Shown in pieces: positions 1-5,342 of a stretch of DNA of 5,342 nucleotides. Within the stretch, counting starts at the first letter, position 1; the number at the start of each line of letters is the position of its first letter. The notes below the pieces were generated by a model. That model saw only the letters and a list, made by a program, of their open reading frames with translations. It was not told where the DNA came from and did not search any database. Source of the stretch: an uncultured Erysipelotrichaceae bacterium (GTDB lineage Bacteria > Bacillota_I > Bacilli_A > Erysipelotrichales > Erysipelotrichaceae); the NCBI GenBank assembly GCA_902782505.1, contig CACZNO010000216.1, positions 1 to 5,342 of the forward strand, given 5' to 3'. Both the position numbers and the translations under genes were made by a program.

Positions 1-6
1 AAAATC

Positions 7-1422
7 ATGAAGAAGACCCACCGTCCCGTGAAAATCCTGCAGTTCGGAGAAGGAAACTTCTTACGTGCGTTCATCGACTGGTTCATCCAGACGATTGACA
101 ACAAAACGGATTTCAACGGCGGCGTTGCGGTCGTCCAGCCTTTGGCGCACGGACGGGTAAGAGACCTTGAAGCCCAGGACGGCCTTTACACTTTACTGCT
201 GGAAGGCGTGCAAAACGGCGAGGTCATCCGTCACCGCGAACTGATCGACGTTCTCGAAGACTACATCGATCCGTATACGCAATATGACAAATTCCTGTCG
301 TACGCAAAGAGCGAAGATCTGAAGATCACCATCTCCAATACGACCGAAGCCGGCATCGCCTATGACCCGACGGACCTGGATTTCGAACATACGCCGAAAT
401 CCTATCCGGGAAAACTGCTGGCCTTACTGAAAGCGCGCTATGATCATTTCCGCGGCGCAAAAGAAGCAGGCTTATTCATCATCGCGTGCGAACTGATCGA
501 CAACAACGGCGATGAACTGAAGAAGTGCTTAGTAAAACTGGCCAAAGACAAAGGTTACGATGAGGATTTCTTAAACTGGCTTACTACCGCAAACCGTTAC
601 TACAACACCCTGGTTGACCGTATCGTTCCGGGTTATCCGCGCGATCAGGTCGAAAAGCTGCGTGAAGAACTCGGCTACATCGACAACAACATGGTCAAGG
701 GAGAAATCTTCCATCTGTGGGTCGTGGAAGGCGATTTCGCGATCAAGGATGTCTTCCCGGTCGACAAAGCCGGTCTGAACATCATCCTGACGGACAACGT
801 CAAACCGTACAAGGAACGCAAGGTCAAGATCTTAAACGGCGCGCATACCTGCATGGTGCCGATCGCTTACCAGATGGGCAAGACGCTGGTTTCCGAAATG
901 ATGAACGATGAAACCTGCCGCACCTTCTTAAATGACTTCATGCACGACGAAGTATGGCCGACCATCAAACTGACGGAAAAGGAATGCGAATCCTTCACCA
1001 ACGATGTCTTTGAACGTTTCATGAACCCGACGATCCGTCATGAACTTCTGACGATCTCGCTGAATTCCATGACCAAGTACAAGACCCGTATTCTTCCTTC
1101 CGCAAAAGCGATCTACGAAAAGACCGGCGTGCTTCCGAAACATGCGTTATTCTCGCTGGCGTGCTTATTCAACATGTACTCGTTAAAGACGGAAGACGGC
1201 GCGCCGTTAGTCAAGGACGATCCGGAATTCCTGGAATTATGGGCGGAAATGTTCAACGGAACGCATACGGAAGAAGAAATCGTGAAACACGTCATGTCGT
1301 TACCGCACTGGGAATATGATTTCGACACCATGAAAGGAAGCAAGGACTACGTCGCGAAGATCCTGAAGGAAATCCGTGAAACCGGCGTGCGTGAAGCCCT
1401 GCGCAATGAGTTTGGCTTATGA
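7..1422 (+). CDS. uxaB: Tagaturonate reductase (altronate oxidoreductase)
   Basis: Cytoplasmic NAD(H)-dependent enzyme interconverting D-tagaturonate and D-altronate, the second step of the galacturonate isomerase pathway. It belongs to the long-chain mannitol dehydrogenase family. The N-terminal Rossmann domain opens with ILQFGEGNFLRAF (residues 10-22), the nucleotide-binding signature, and SNTTEAG follows at 110-116. The C-terminal domain carries the family active site RKVKILNGAHT: K272, N277 and H280 have the K-x4-N-x2-H spacing of the catalytic residues of mannitol 2-dehydrogenase. SNTTEAG, CELIDNNGD, TLVDRIVPGYPRD and LNSMTKYKTRILP are typical of UxaB rather than of mannitol or fructuronate dehydrogenases. 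At 471 aa it is slightly shorter than E. coli UxaB (about 483 aa), and the shortfall appears to be at the N-terminus. Only 6 bases precede this ATG and they are open in frame (AAA ATC), with no ribosome binding site visible, so the true start may lie upstream of the window. The stop overlaps uxaA (ATGA), indicating translational coupling. Confidence 0.95.
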   Translation: MKKTHRPVKILQFGEGNFLRAFIDWFIQTIDNKTDFNGGVAVVQPLAHGRVRDLEAQDGLYTLLLEGVQNGEVIRHRELIDVLEDYIDPYTQYDKFLSYAKSEDLKITISNTTEAGIAYDPTDLDFEHTPKSYPGKLLALLKARYDHFRGAKEAGLFIIACELIDNNGDELKKCLVKLAKDKGYDEDFLNWLTTANRYYNTLVDRIVPGYPRDQVEKLREELGYIDNNMVKGEIFHLWVVEGDFAIKDVFPVDKAGLNIILTDNVKPYKERKVKILNGAHTCMVPIAYQMGKTLVSEMMNDETCRTFLNDFMHDEVWPTIKLTEKECESFTNDVFERFMNPTIRHELLTISLNSMTKYKTRILPSAKAIYEKTGVLPKHALFSLACLFNMYSLKTEDGAPLVKDDPEFLELWAEMFNGTHTEEEIVKHVMSLPHWEYDFDTMKGSKDYVAKILKEIRETGVREALRNEFGL

Positions 1423-2897
1423 GAAACACCATTCACATCCATCCGGATGATAACGTCTGCGTCGCGCTGCATGATCTGCATGCCGGAGACGCGGCGGAAC
1501 ATCTGATCCTGGACCGGGATATTCCGAAAGGTCACAAAATCGCGCTGAAAGACATCCATGAAGGCGAATTCATCGTCAAATACGGACAGGTCATCGGCAA
1601 AGCTACCGCAGAAATCAAAACAGGCGAGCATGTGCATTCCCATAACATGCGCACCAATCTGGACGGAATTCTGGATTATGTCTACAATCCGGTTCCGCAG
1701 AACGACCGTCACGAGGTTTCCCCGTACAAACTAACCGGTTACCGCCGGAAAAACGGAACCGTCGGGATCCGGAATGAGCTTTGGGTCATCGTGACCGTCG
1801 GCTGTATCAATTCCCTGGCGAAACGCATTGTGCGGAACTTCCGCAGAGATCATGATTTAAGCGGCATCGACGGCATCTACACCTTCGAACACCCCTACGG
1901 ATGTTCGCAGATGGGCGAAGACCACAACACCACGGTCACGATCTTACGGGATATCGTAACGCATCCCAATGCCGGAGGCGTGCTGATCCTTGGGCTGGGA
2001 TGCGAAAACAACCAGCTTCACACCTTCTACGAAGGACTGACGAATTACGATCCCGAACGCATCCGCTACTTCAACTGCCAGGAAGTCGGCGACGAACTGG
2101 AAGCGGCGGAAGAAGCGCTATCCTCGCTGTACGCGATCATGCGCCATGACCGCCGGGAACCGATCGACTGGAGCGATCTTACGTTCGGTTTGAAATGCGG
2201 CGGCTCCGACGGATTAAGCGGCATCACCGCGAATCCTTTACTGGGAAGATTCTCCGATAAAGTCCTCTCCTACGGAGGAAACATCATTCTGACCGAAGTT
2301 CCGGAAATGTTCGGTGCGGAACAGCTTCTGATGAACCGCGCGCGCAACGAAAAAGTTTTCGAAGGCATCGTAAAACTGATCGATGACTACAAACAGTATT
2401 TCATCGACAACCATCAGGTCGTTTATGAAAATCCTTCGCCCGGAAACAAGGCCGGCGGAATCACAACGCTGGAAGACAAATCCTGCGGCTGTATCCAGAA
2501 AGGCGGCACGGCGATCATCGACGGAACCCTCGGCTACGGGGAAAAACGTACGGTGCCGGGGCTCAATCTTCTTTACGGACCGGGGAACGACCTGGTATCC
2601 ACGACAGTCTTAGGTTCAGCCGGATGCCAGATGGTCTTATTCACGACCGGCAGAGGCACCCCGTTCGGCGGATTCGTTCCGACCGTCAAGGTTTCGACCA
2701 ATTCCGACATCTATAACCGGAAACCGCACTGGATCGACTTCAACGCGGGTATGATCGCAGACGGCGCCTCCATGGATGACACAGCCCAGCTGTTCCTCGA
2801 ACAGATCGTACGCTATGTCAACGGCGAACAGAAGACCAACAACGAAACCTACGAATACAAGGAAATTGCGATCTTCAAGAGAGGAGTGACCTTGTAG
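1419..2897 (+). CDS. uxaA: Altronate dehydratase (altronate hydrolase)
   Basis: Converts D-altronate to 2-dehydro-3-deoxy-D-gluconate (KDG) plus water, the step after UxaB. At 492 aa it matches full-length UxaA (E. coli about 495 aa) and has the usual two-part layout. An N-terminal SAF-type domain spans about residues 1-80 (IHIHPDDNVCVAL, GHKIALKDIHEGE, VIGKATAEIKTGEHVHSHN). After a short linker comes the large galactarate/altronate dehydratase domain from about 105 to the end: GYRRKNGTVGIRNE (107-120), HPYGCSQMGEDH (158-169), GLGCENNQ (192-199), LKCGGSDGLSGITANPLLG (258-276), GNKAGGITTLEDKSCGCIQ (342-360) and VKVSTNS (423-429). Conserved cysteines (C129, C162, C195, C260, C356, C358) fit a metal-dependent enzyme; which of them bind metal cannot be told from the sequence. 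The start codon lies inside the uxaB stop (ATGA). Only a weak GAG (1408-1410) precedes it, so translation probably depends on coupling to uxaB. It is distinguished from galactarate dehydratase (GarD) by its uxaB neighbour, so D-altronate is the inferred substrate. Confidence 0.95.
   Translation: MRNTIHIHPDDNVCVALHDLHAGDAAEHLILDRDIPKGHKIALKDIHEGEFIVKYGQVIGKATAEIKTGEHVHSHNMRTNLDGILDYVYNPVPQNDRHEVSPYKLTGYRRKNGTVGIRNELWVIVTVGCINSLAKRIVRNFRRDHDLSGIDGIYTFEHPYGCSQMGEDHNTTVTILRDIVTHPNAGGVLILGLGCENNQLHTFYEGLTNYDPERIRYFNCQEVGDELEAAEEALSSLYAIMRHDRREPIDWSDLTFGLKCGGSDGLSGITANPLLGRFSDKVLSYGGNIILTEVPEMFGAEQLLMNRARNEKVFEGIVKLIDDYKQYFIDNHQVVYENPSPGNKAGGITTLEDKSCGCIQKGGTAIIDGTLGYGEKRTVPGLNLLYGPGNDLVSTTVLGSAGCQMVLFTTGRGTPFGGFVPTVKVSTNSDIYNRKPHWIDFNAGMIADGASMDDTAQLFLEQIVRYVNGEQKTNNETYEYKEIAIFKRGVTL
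2882..2886 (+). promoter_or_regulatory. Ribosome binding site for the NERD-like gene, inside uxaA
   Basis: AGGAG lies 10 bases before the GTG at 2897 and 19 bases before the in-frame ATG at 2906. The spacing favours the GTG, although 10 bases is slightly long. The site sits within the last codons of uxaA, so ribosomes finishing uxaA are well placed to restart on the next gene. Confidence 0.7.
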
Positions 2898-3538
2898 TGG
2901 ACAAGATGGAATTCTTTTTGGCGGTTGTCGTATCGTTTATCGTATTGTTGTTCCTGTTTAGGGCAGCGATCGGATACCGCAGCTACAAAAACTCGATCTT
3001 TCCGCATCTCTACGACAATTATCTGATCGACTATTTCTACAAGATCAACGTCCTGCAGGATATTTCCAAATCTGCGCGGCTGAAGAAACTGATCGGTCAT
3101 CACCGCATCGTCTATTCCACCGTCAGCGACCGGGAAGGCAAAATCCTGACCCAGCTCTGCAACATCATCCATTCCAAGGGCATCCTGTCGATTGCCTACA
3201 TGAATCCGGGCGGAGAACTGCACGGCAAGGATACCGGGAACTGGTATGTGCGCCGGGATGACGGCGAAGGTATGAAAAACTACAAGGTCGAGAATCCGGT
3301 CGTTCATCTGAAAGAATACGGGGAACACATCCGCAAGATCACCGACGGAAAAACGGCGGACCGTGTCATCGCTGTCAGCGATTCCGCGGACATCTCGCAT
3401 ATCAGCCTTCAGACCGCCAAAGTAGTCCCCTTCTCCAAACTGCCGGAATACATCCGGAACGCGGAGGGAGATTACGGGTTAAACGATGTGGAGATCGATG
3501 AGATCTACGAAAAGATGGGCGGAAAGCTCAAAAAATAA
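2897..3538 (+). CDS. Membrane-anchored NERD-like domain protein, predicted nuclease residues absent
   Basis: A 213-residue protein of unknown function. An N-terminal hydrophobic segment (about residues 5-22, FFLAVVVSFIVLLFLF) followed by basic residues suggests a single anchor with the remainder cytoplasmic. A linker with amphipathic character (about 25-65) leads to a region resembling the NERD (nuclease-related) domain, about 68-188. Recognisable pieces are KGILSIAYMNPGGELHGK (94-111), where NERD proteins usually have G-I-hydrophobic-V-I-E-x-K-N..G.I.G; then W116, VENPVVH (131-137) matching the NERD NP..Q/H segment; ADRVIAVSDSADI (154-166) matching the late strand; and VPFSKLPEYI (177-186), like the C-terminal 'L..L..YI' helix. 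The positions expected for the acidic/ExK residues read C88, A100 and M102, so nuclease activity is doubtful. The alignment is from memory of the family, so the NERD call is an inference. The GTG start overlaps the uxaA stop (TAGTG); ATG at 2906 is an alternative start. Cotranscription with uxaBA is likely, but no direct role in hexuronate breakdown is evident. Confidence 0.85.
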   Translation: MDKMEFFLAVVVSFIVLLFLFRAAIGYRSYKNSIFPHLYDNYLIDYFYKINVLQDISKSARLKKLIGHHRIVYSTVSDREGKILTQLCNIIHSKGILSIAYMNPGGELHGKDTGNWYVRRDDGEGMKNYKVENPVVHLKEYGEHIRKITDGKTADRVIAVSDSADISHISLQTAKVVPFSKLPEYIRNAEGDYGLNDVEIDEIYEKMGGKLKK

Positions 3539-3545
3539 ACTCCAT

Positions 3546-3579
3546 GAAATAAGCCATCATCGGATGGCTTATTTTGTTT
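3546..3579 (+). terminator. Rho-independent terminator of the uxa unit, shared gap with convergent pepD
   Basis: A perfect 12-bp stem (3547-3558 with 3563-3574), centred on AAGCCATC / GATGGCTT with the loop ATCG, is followed by TTTTGTTT on the + strand. It begins 8 bases after the stop of the third gene. On the opposite strand the hairpin also follows the pepD stop within a few bases, and a short TTATTT tail lies in the stem base. It may therefore work in both directions, more weakly for pepD. Confidence 0.85.
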
Positions 3580-5041
3580 AGTGATCTTTGCGGCTGTAGT
3601 TGTTGCGCATATTCCGGCAGGCGTGGTTCAAAATCTGATTCAGACAGCGGACCGATTCCTTTTGGGCCATTTCCGCCAGGTCTTCATTTGCCTTCTCCAT
3701 CAGCGAGAAGTCATTTTTTTCCGTCATTTTCCGGTCGTATTCGCTCAGCAGGCGGTGACTTTCGTTCGCCGTGCCTTCCTGGTAGCGTTCGATCATTTGC
3801 GCTGTGACGGGGAAATACGGGTCAGCCAGCGCCCCGATCAGACGGGATGCCCAGAAGAAATTCTCCGTGGAAACATCCGTCGTGACATCCTTCACATACT
3901 TCGGCATCCTGCCGGTATTCGTGTAAAACGGAATCGCGGTATTGAACGCGTTGGATCCGAACGTGATCCACTCCACTGCCTGGATTTCCTTCGGCATATA
4001 TCCGCGTACCTGCAGGATCGCGGTGACGCCGGTACGCCCGATCCCGATGGAGCGGTATTTTCCCTTTTCCGGATCATTTCCCGGATTGTAGGGATTGTAC
4101 GGGGTTCCCTGGTAGTACGAAGACAGGATGTATTTGACATCTTCGACCGTGATCTTGCGTTCCGGCACAAAGGACCAGGGAATATTATCGCTTTCCGGCG
4201 TGAAGTCCGCGTCCGGTCCGTCCCATTTGTAGGTTGTCGGATTGAAATAGCGGCCCATGTACCAGCTGCGCGGCGTGCAGTACACATGATCGGAATCCGT
4301 GTGGGAACCAAAGACATTGCGCGGATTGAAGTTTCCGTCGTTATTGCAGTCCAGGTGATTCTGCGCAATGAATTCCTTCAGATCCGCCGAACACATATAT
4401 TCCTTTTTCGCGCCGAACGCATCCTTGAAATCAAACTTGTCGATTCCGAACTGGTTAGGCATCACGACGTATTCTTCATCCTTCACACGGCGTGCGATCC
4501 AATGATGTCCGCCGATCGTTTCCAGCCACCAGATTTCCTTGTCGTCGCTGAAGGCGATCCCATTGGGTTCATACGTTCCGTATTTTTCCAATAACCCTGC
4601 CAGACGTTCCACGCCTTCGCGGGCATTATGAATGTACGGCAGCACCAGGACCACCAGATCTTCTTCACCGATGCCTCCGGCTTTGTCTTTTTCCTTTTTC
4701 GATTTCGCCTTTTCGTATTTCACATACGGATCAGCACCCATGACTAACGCGTTGGTGGAAATCGTCTCCGTCGCGGTCATGGCGACGTTCGCTTCGTTGA
4801 TCCCGTGCGCTGCCCAGATGCCTTTTTTCTTGTCGACGTTCGGCGTCGCGGTGTAGCGCATCGGATGATCCGGTAATTCGATTTCCAGATGCGAAATCAC
4901 GCTCTTATATTTTTTCGGCTGGTCTTTCGGATTTACGACAATCAGTTTCTTGACGTCGAAATCTCCGTCATCCGTTCTGGCGATGATGGTCGATCCGTCA
5001 TAGGAAGCCTTCTTCCCGACCAATAGTGTTGTACAAGACAT
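3578..5041 (-). CDS. pepD: C69-family dipeptidase (PepD/PepDA type, Ntn-hydrolase fold)
   Basis: Cysteine peptidase of family C69 (formerly U34) that hydrolyses dipeptides, probably in the cytoplasm because no signal peptide or membrane segment is present. It is 487 aa from the chosen start, full length for the family. The N-terminus MSCTTLLVGKKASYDGSTIIARTDD places the presumed nucleophile at C3, which must be exposed by removing Met-Ser; R22 and D24/D25 occupy the positions expected of the Ntn-hydrolase active site. Other family blocks are INEANVAMTATET (81-92), GGIGEEDLVVLVLPYI (122-137), WWLETIGGHHWIARRV (171-186), FGSHTDSDHVY (244-254) and VEWITFGSNAFNT (356-368). A lysine-rich stretch (about 108-120) looks like an exposed loop. 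A longer reading frame starts at 5107, but that extension would cover the promoter and an upstream terminator, whereas the ATG at 5041 has a strong AGGGGG site and puts Cys near the N-terminus. It is convergent with the uxa unit and has no evident functional link to it. Confidence 0.95.
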   Translation of the reverse strand: MSCTTLLVGKKASYDGSTIIARTDDGDFDVKKLIVVNPKDQPKKYKSVISHLEIELPDHPMRYTATPNVDKKKGIWAAHGINEANVAMTATETISTNALVMGADPYVKYEKAKSKKEKDKAGGIGEEDLVVLVLPYIHNAREGVERLAGLLEKYGTYEPNGIAFSDDKEIWWLETIGGHHWIARRVKDEEYVVMPNQFGIDKFDFKDAFGAKKEYMCSADLKEFIAQNHLDCNNDGNFNPRNVFGSHTDSDHVYCTPRSWYMGRYFNPTTYKWDGPDADFTPESDNIPWSFVPERKITVEDVKYILSSYYQGTPYNPYNPGNDPEKGKYRSIGIGRTGVTAILQVRGYMPKEIQAVEWITFGSNAFNTAIPFYTNTGRMPKYVKDVTTDVSTENFFWASRLIGALADPYFPVTAQMIERYQEGTANESHRLLSEYDRKMTEKNDFSLMEKANEDLAEMAQKESVRCLNQILNHACRNMRNNYSRKDH

Positions 5042-5047
5042 GTAATA

Positions 5048-5053
5048 CCCCCT
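5048..5053 (-). promoter_or_regulatory. Ribosome binding site that fixes the pepD start
   Basis: On the minus strand AGGGGG lies 6 bases before the ATG at 5041-5039. This good spacing, together with the cysteine at residue 3, decides for this start over the upstream in-frame ATGs (5107, 5104 and 5074). Confidence 0.85.
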
Positions 5054-5072
5054 GCCTATTACCTGAATATAC

Positions 5073-5100
5073 ATTCTACTGATTTTGACAAAAACGTCAA
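5073..5100 (-). promoter_or_regulatory. Sigma-A-type promoter of pepD with an inverted repeat over the -35 box
   Basis: Minus strand: -35 TTGACG (5100-5095), a 16-bp spacer, and -10 TAGAAT (5078-5073). Transcription would start near 5066, giving a leader of about 25 bases that contains the AGGGGG site. The -35 box is one arm of the inverted repeat TTGAC-N6-GTCAA (5085-5100), a possible operator. The promoter starts only a few bases beyond the terminator of the upstream small gene, so pepD is probably transcribed independently. Confidence 0.7.
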
Positions 5101-5104
5101 CCAT

Positions 5105-5128
5105 CAAAAAAACAGCCCGAAGGCTGTT
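5105..5128 (-). terminator. Rho-independent terminator of the small membrane protein gene (UUCG loop)
   Basis: On the minus strand AACAGCC-TTCG-GGCTGTT forms a 7-bp stem (5122-5128 with 5111-5117) closed by the very stable C(UUCG)G tetraloop, and the run of T continues to 5106. The first stem bases overlap the stop codon of the upstream gene (5129-5127). Confidence 0.85.
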
Positions 5129-5333
5129 ATTTGGATTTGTTTTTGTTTTGACGCTCCCGCTGGTATTCCGCGTTGCCTTTTTTGAATTTATACTTTTTCA
5201 GCATCCGCGGCAGAATCTGCCAGCTCAGATACGCGATCACTCCGGGCAATACGATCACAAGCCCCGGGAACAGGATCACAACCGCAATCGGAACCGCAAT
5301 ACTGATAATCAGAATGAAGATGGATTCCAGCAT
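5127..5333 (-). CDS. Small two-helix membrane protein, start uncertain
   Basis: I do not recognise the family. The readable protein has 68 residues. Two hydrophobic segments, about residues 5-21 and 23-41, are separated by F22-P23-G24, suggesting a helical hairpin in the membrane. A strongly basic, glutamine- and asparagine-containing tail follows (about 43-68, with KKYKFKK and RQNKNKSK), probably cytoplasmic by the positive-inside rule. The 9 bases visible upstream of this ATG (TTTACCTGC on the minus strand) show no ribosome binding site and are open in frame, so the gene may start beyond the right edge and be partial here. The intrinsic terminator begins in its stop codon, which supports a real transcription unit. 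The codon pattern resembles that of the neighbours. Confidence 0.7.
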   Translation of the reverse strand: MLESIFILIISIAVPIAVVILFPGLVIVLPGVIAYLSWQILPRMLKKYKFKKGNAEYQRERQNKNKSK

Positions 5334-5342
5334 GCAGGTAAA

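Noticed and set aside
1347..1712. 121-codon minus-strand frame across the uxaB/uxaA junction
   Set aside because: It lies opposite two well-conserved enzyme genes and has no domain or expression signal, so it is a shadow frame.
2887..2950. Internal promoter for the third gene
   Set aside because: No convincing paired -35/-10 boxes were seen before the start. The TTG- and TAT-rich stretch after 2920 encodes the hydrophobic anchor and lies downstream of the start codon.
2849..3400. 183-codon minus-strand frame opposite the end of uxaA and the NERD-like gene
   Set aside because: The sense-strand gene has a coupled start, a ribosome binding site, a membrane anchor and a following terminator. 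The antisense product shows no coherent domain.
3581..4594. 337-codon open frame on the + strand, antisense to pepD
   Set aside because: It lies wholly opposite a confidently identified C69 peptidase. Its translation has no recognisable domain, is rich in Arg/His/Ile/Val as expected from a mirrored GC-biased frame, and has no ribosome binding site of note. It is a shadow frame.
5042..5107. N-terminal extension of pepD that might be a signal or leader peptide
   Set aside because: The extension is only weakly hydrophobic, lacks a signal-peptide pattern, overlaps the promoter and ribosome binding site, and would bury the catalytic cysteine.
1..5342. Mobile element, CRISPR array or defence island
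   Set aside because: I saw no direct-repeat array, transposase, integrase or terminal inverted repeats. The NERD-like domain alone does not make a defence system, and its nuclease residues appear to be missing.

Overview
The window looks like chromosome of a mid-GC member of the Bacillota (Firmicutes). This rests on clear purine-rich ribosome binding sites, compact intrinsic terminators, and a tightly overlapped hexuronate operon of the type found in gut-dwelling fermenters. By eye the base composition is near 50% GC. An Erysipelotrichales-like or related gut anaerobe is plausible, but the sequence alone does not prove it. I see no IS element, CRISPR array, rRNA/tRNA gene or phage signature. 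Almost every base is coding or belongs to a short regulatory gap, and no gene-free stretch approaches 300 bases.

Left part (1-3538, + strand): a three-gene translationally coupled unit. uxaB (tagaturonate reductase) overlaps uxaA (altronate dehydratase) through ATGA. uxaA overlaps a third gene through TAGTG. The first two genes are consecutive steps of the isomerase route for D-galacturonate: tagaturonate to altronate, then altronate to 2-keto-3-deoxygluconate. The isomerase (uxaC), KDG kinase/aldolase and transporter are not in the window and may lie upstream. The third gene is not a pathway enzyme. It encodes a membrane-anchored protein of 213 residues whose C-terminal two thirds resembles a NERD domain, but the positions expected for the nuclease-like D...ExK residues are C, A and M. 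The unit ends at a strong hairpin terminator (about 3546-3579).

Right part (3578-5342, - strand): a C69-family dipeptidase gene (pepD type), convergent with the uxa unit, with its own promoter and strong ribosome binding site. Its true start is at 5041, so that the nucleophilic cysteine is residue 3. Upstream of it, and reading the same way, is a small two-helix membrane protein whose start may lie beyond the right edge. It ends in a UUCG-loop terminator directly in front of the pepD promoter.

The enzyme calls are secure. The most unusual item is the catalytically degenerate NERD-like protein coupled to a sugar-acid operon. I did not find convincing evidence of a wholly new multi-gene system.
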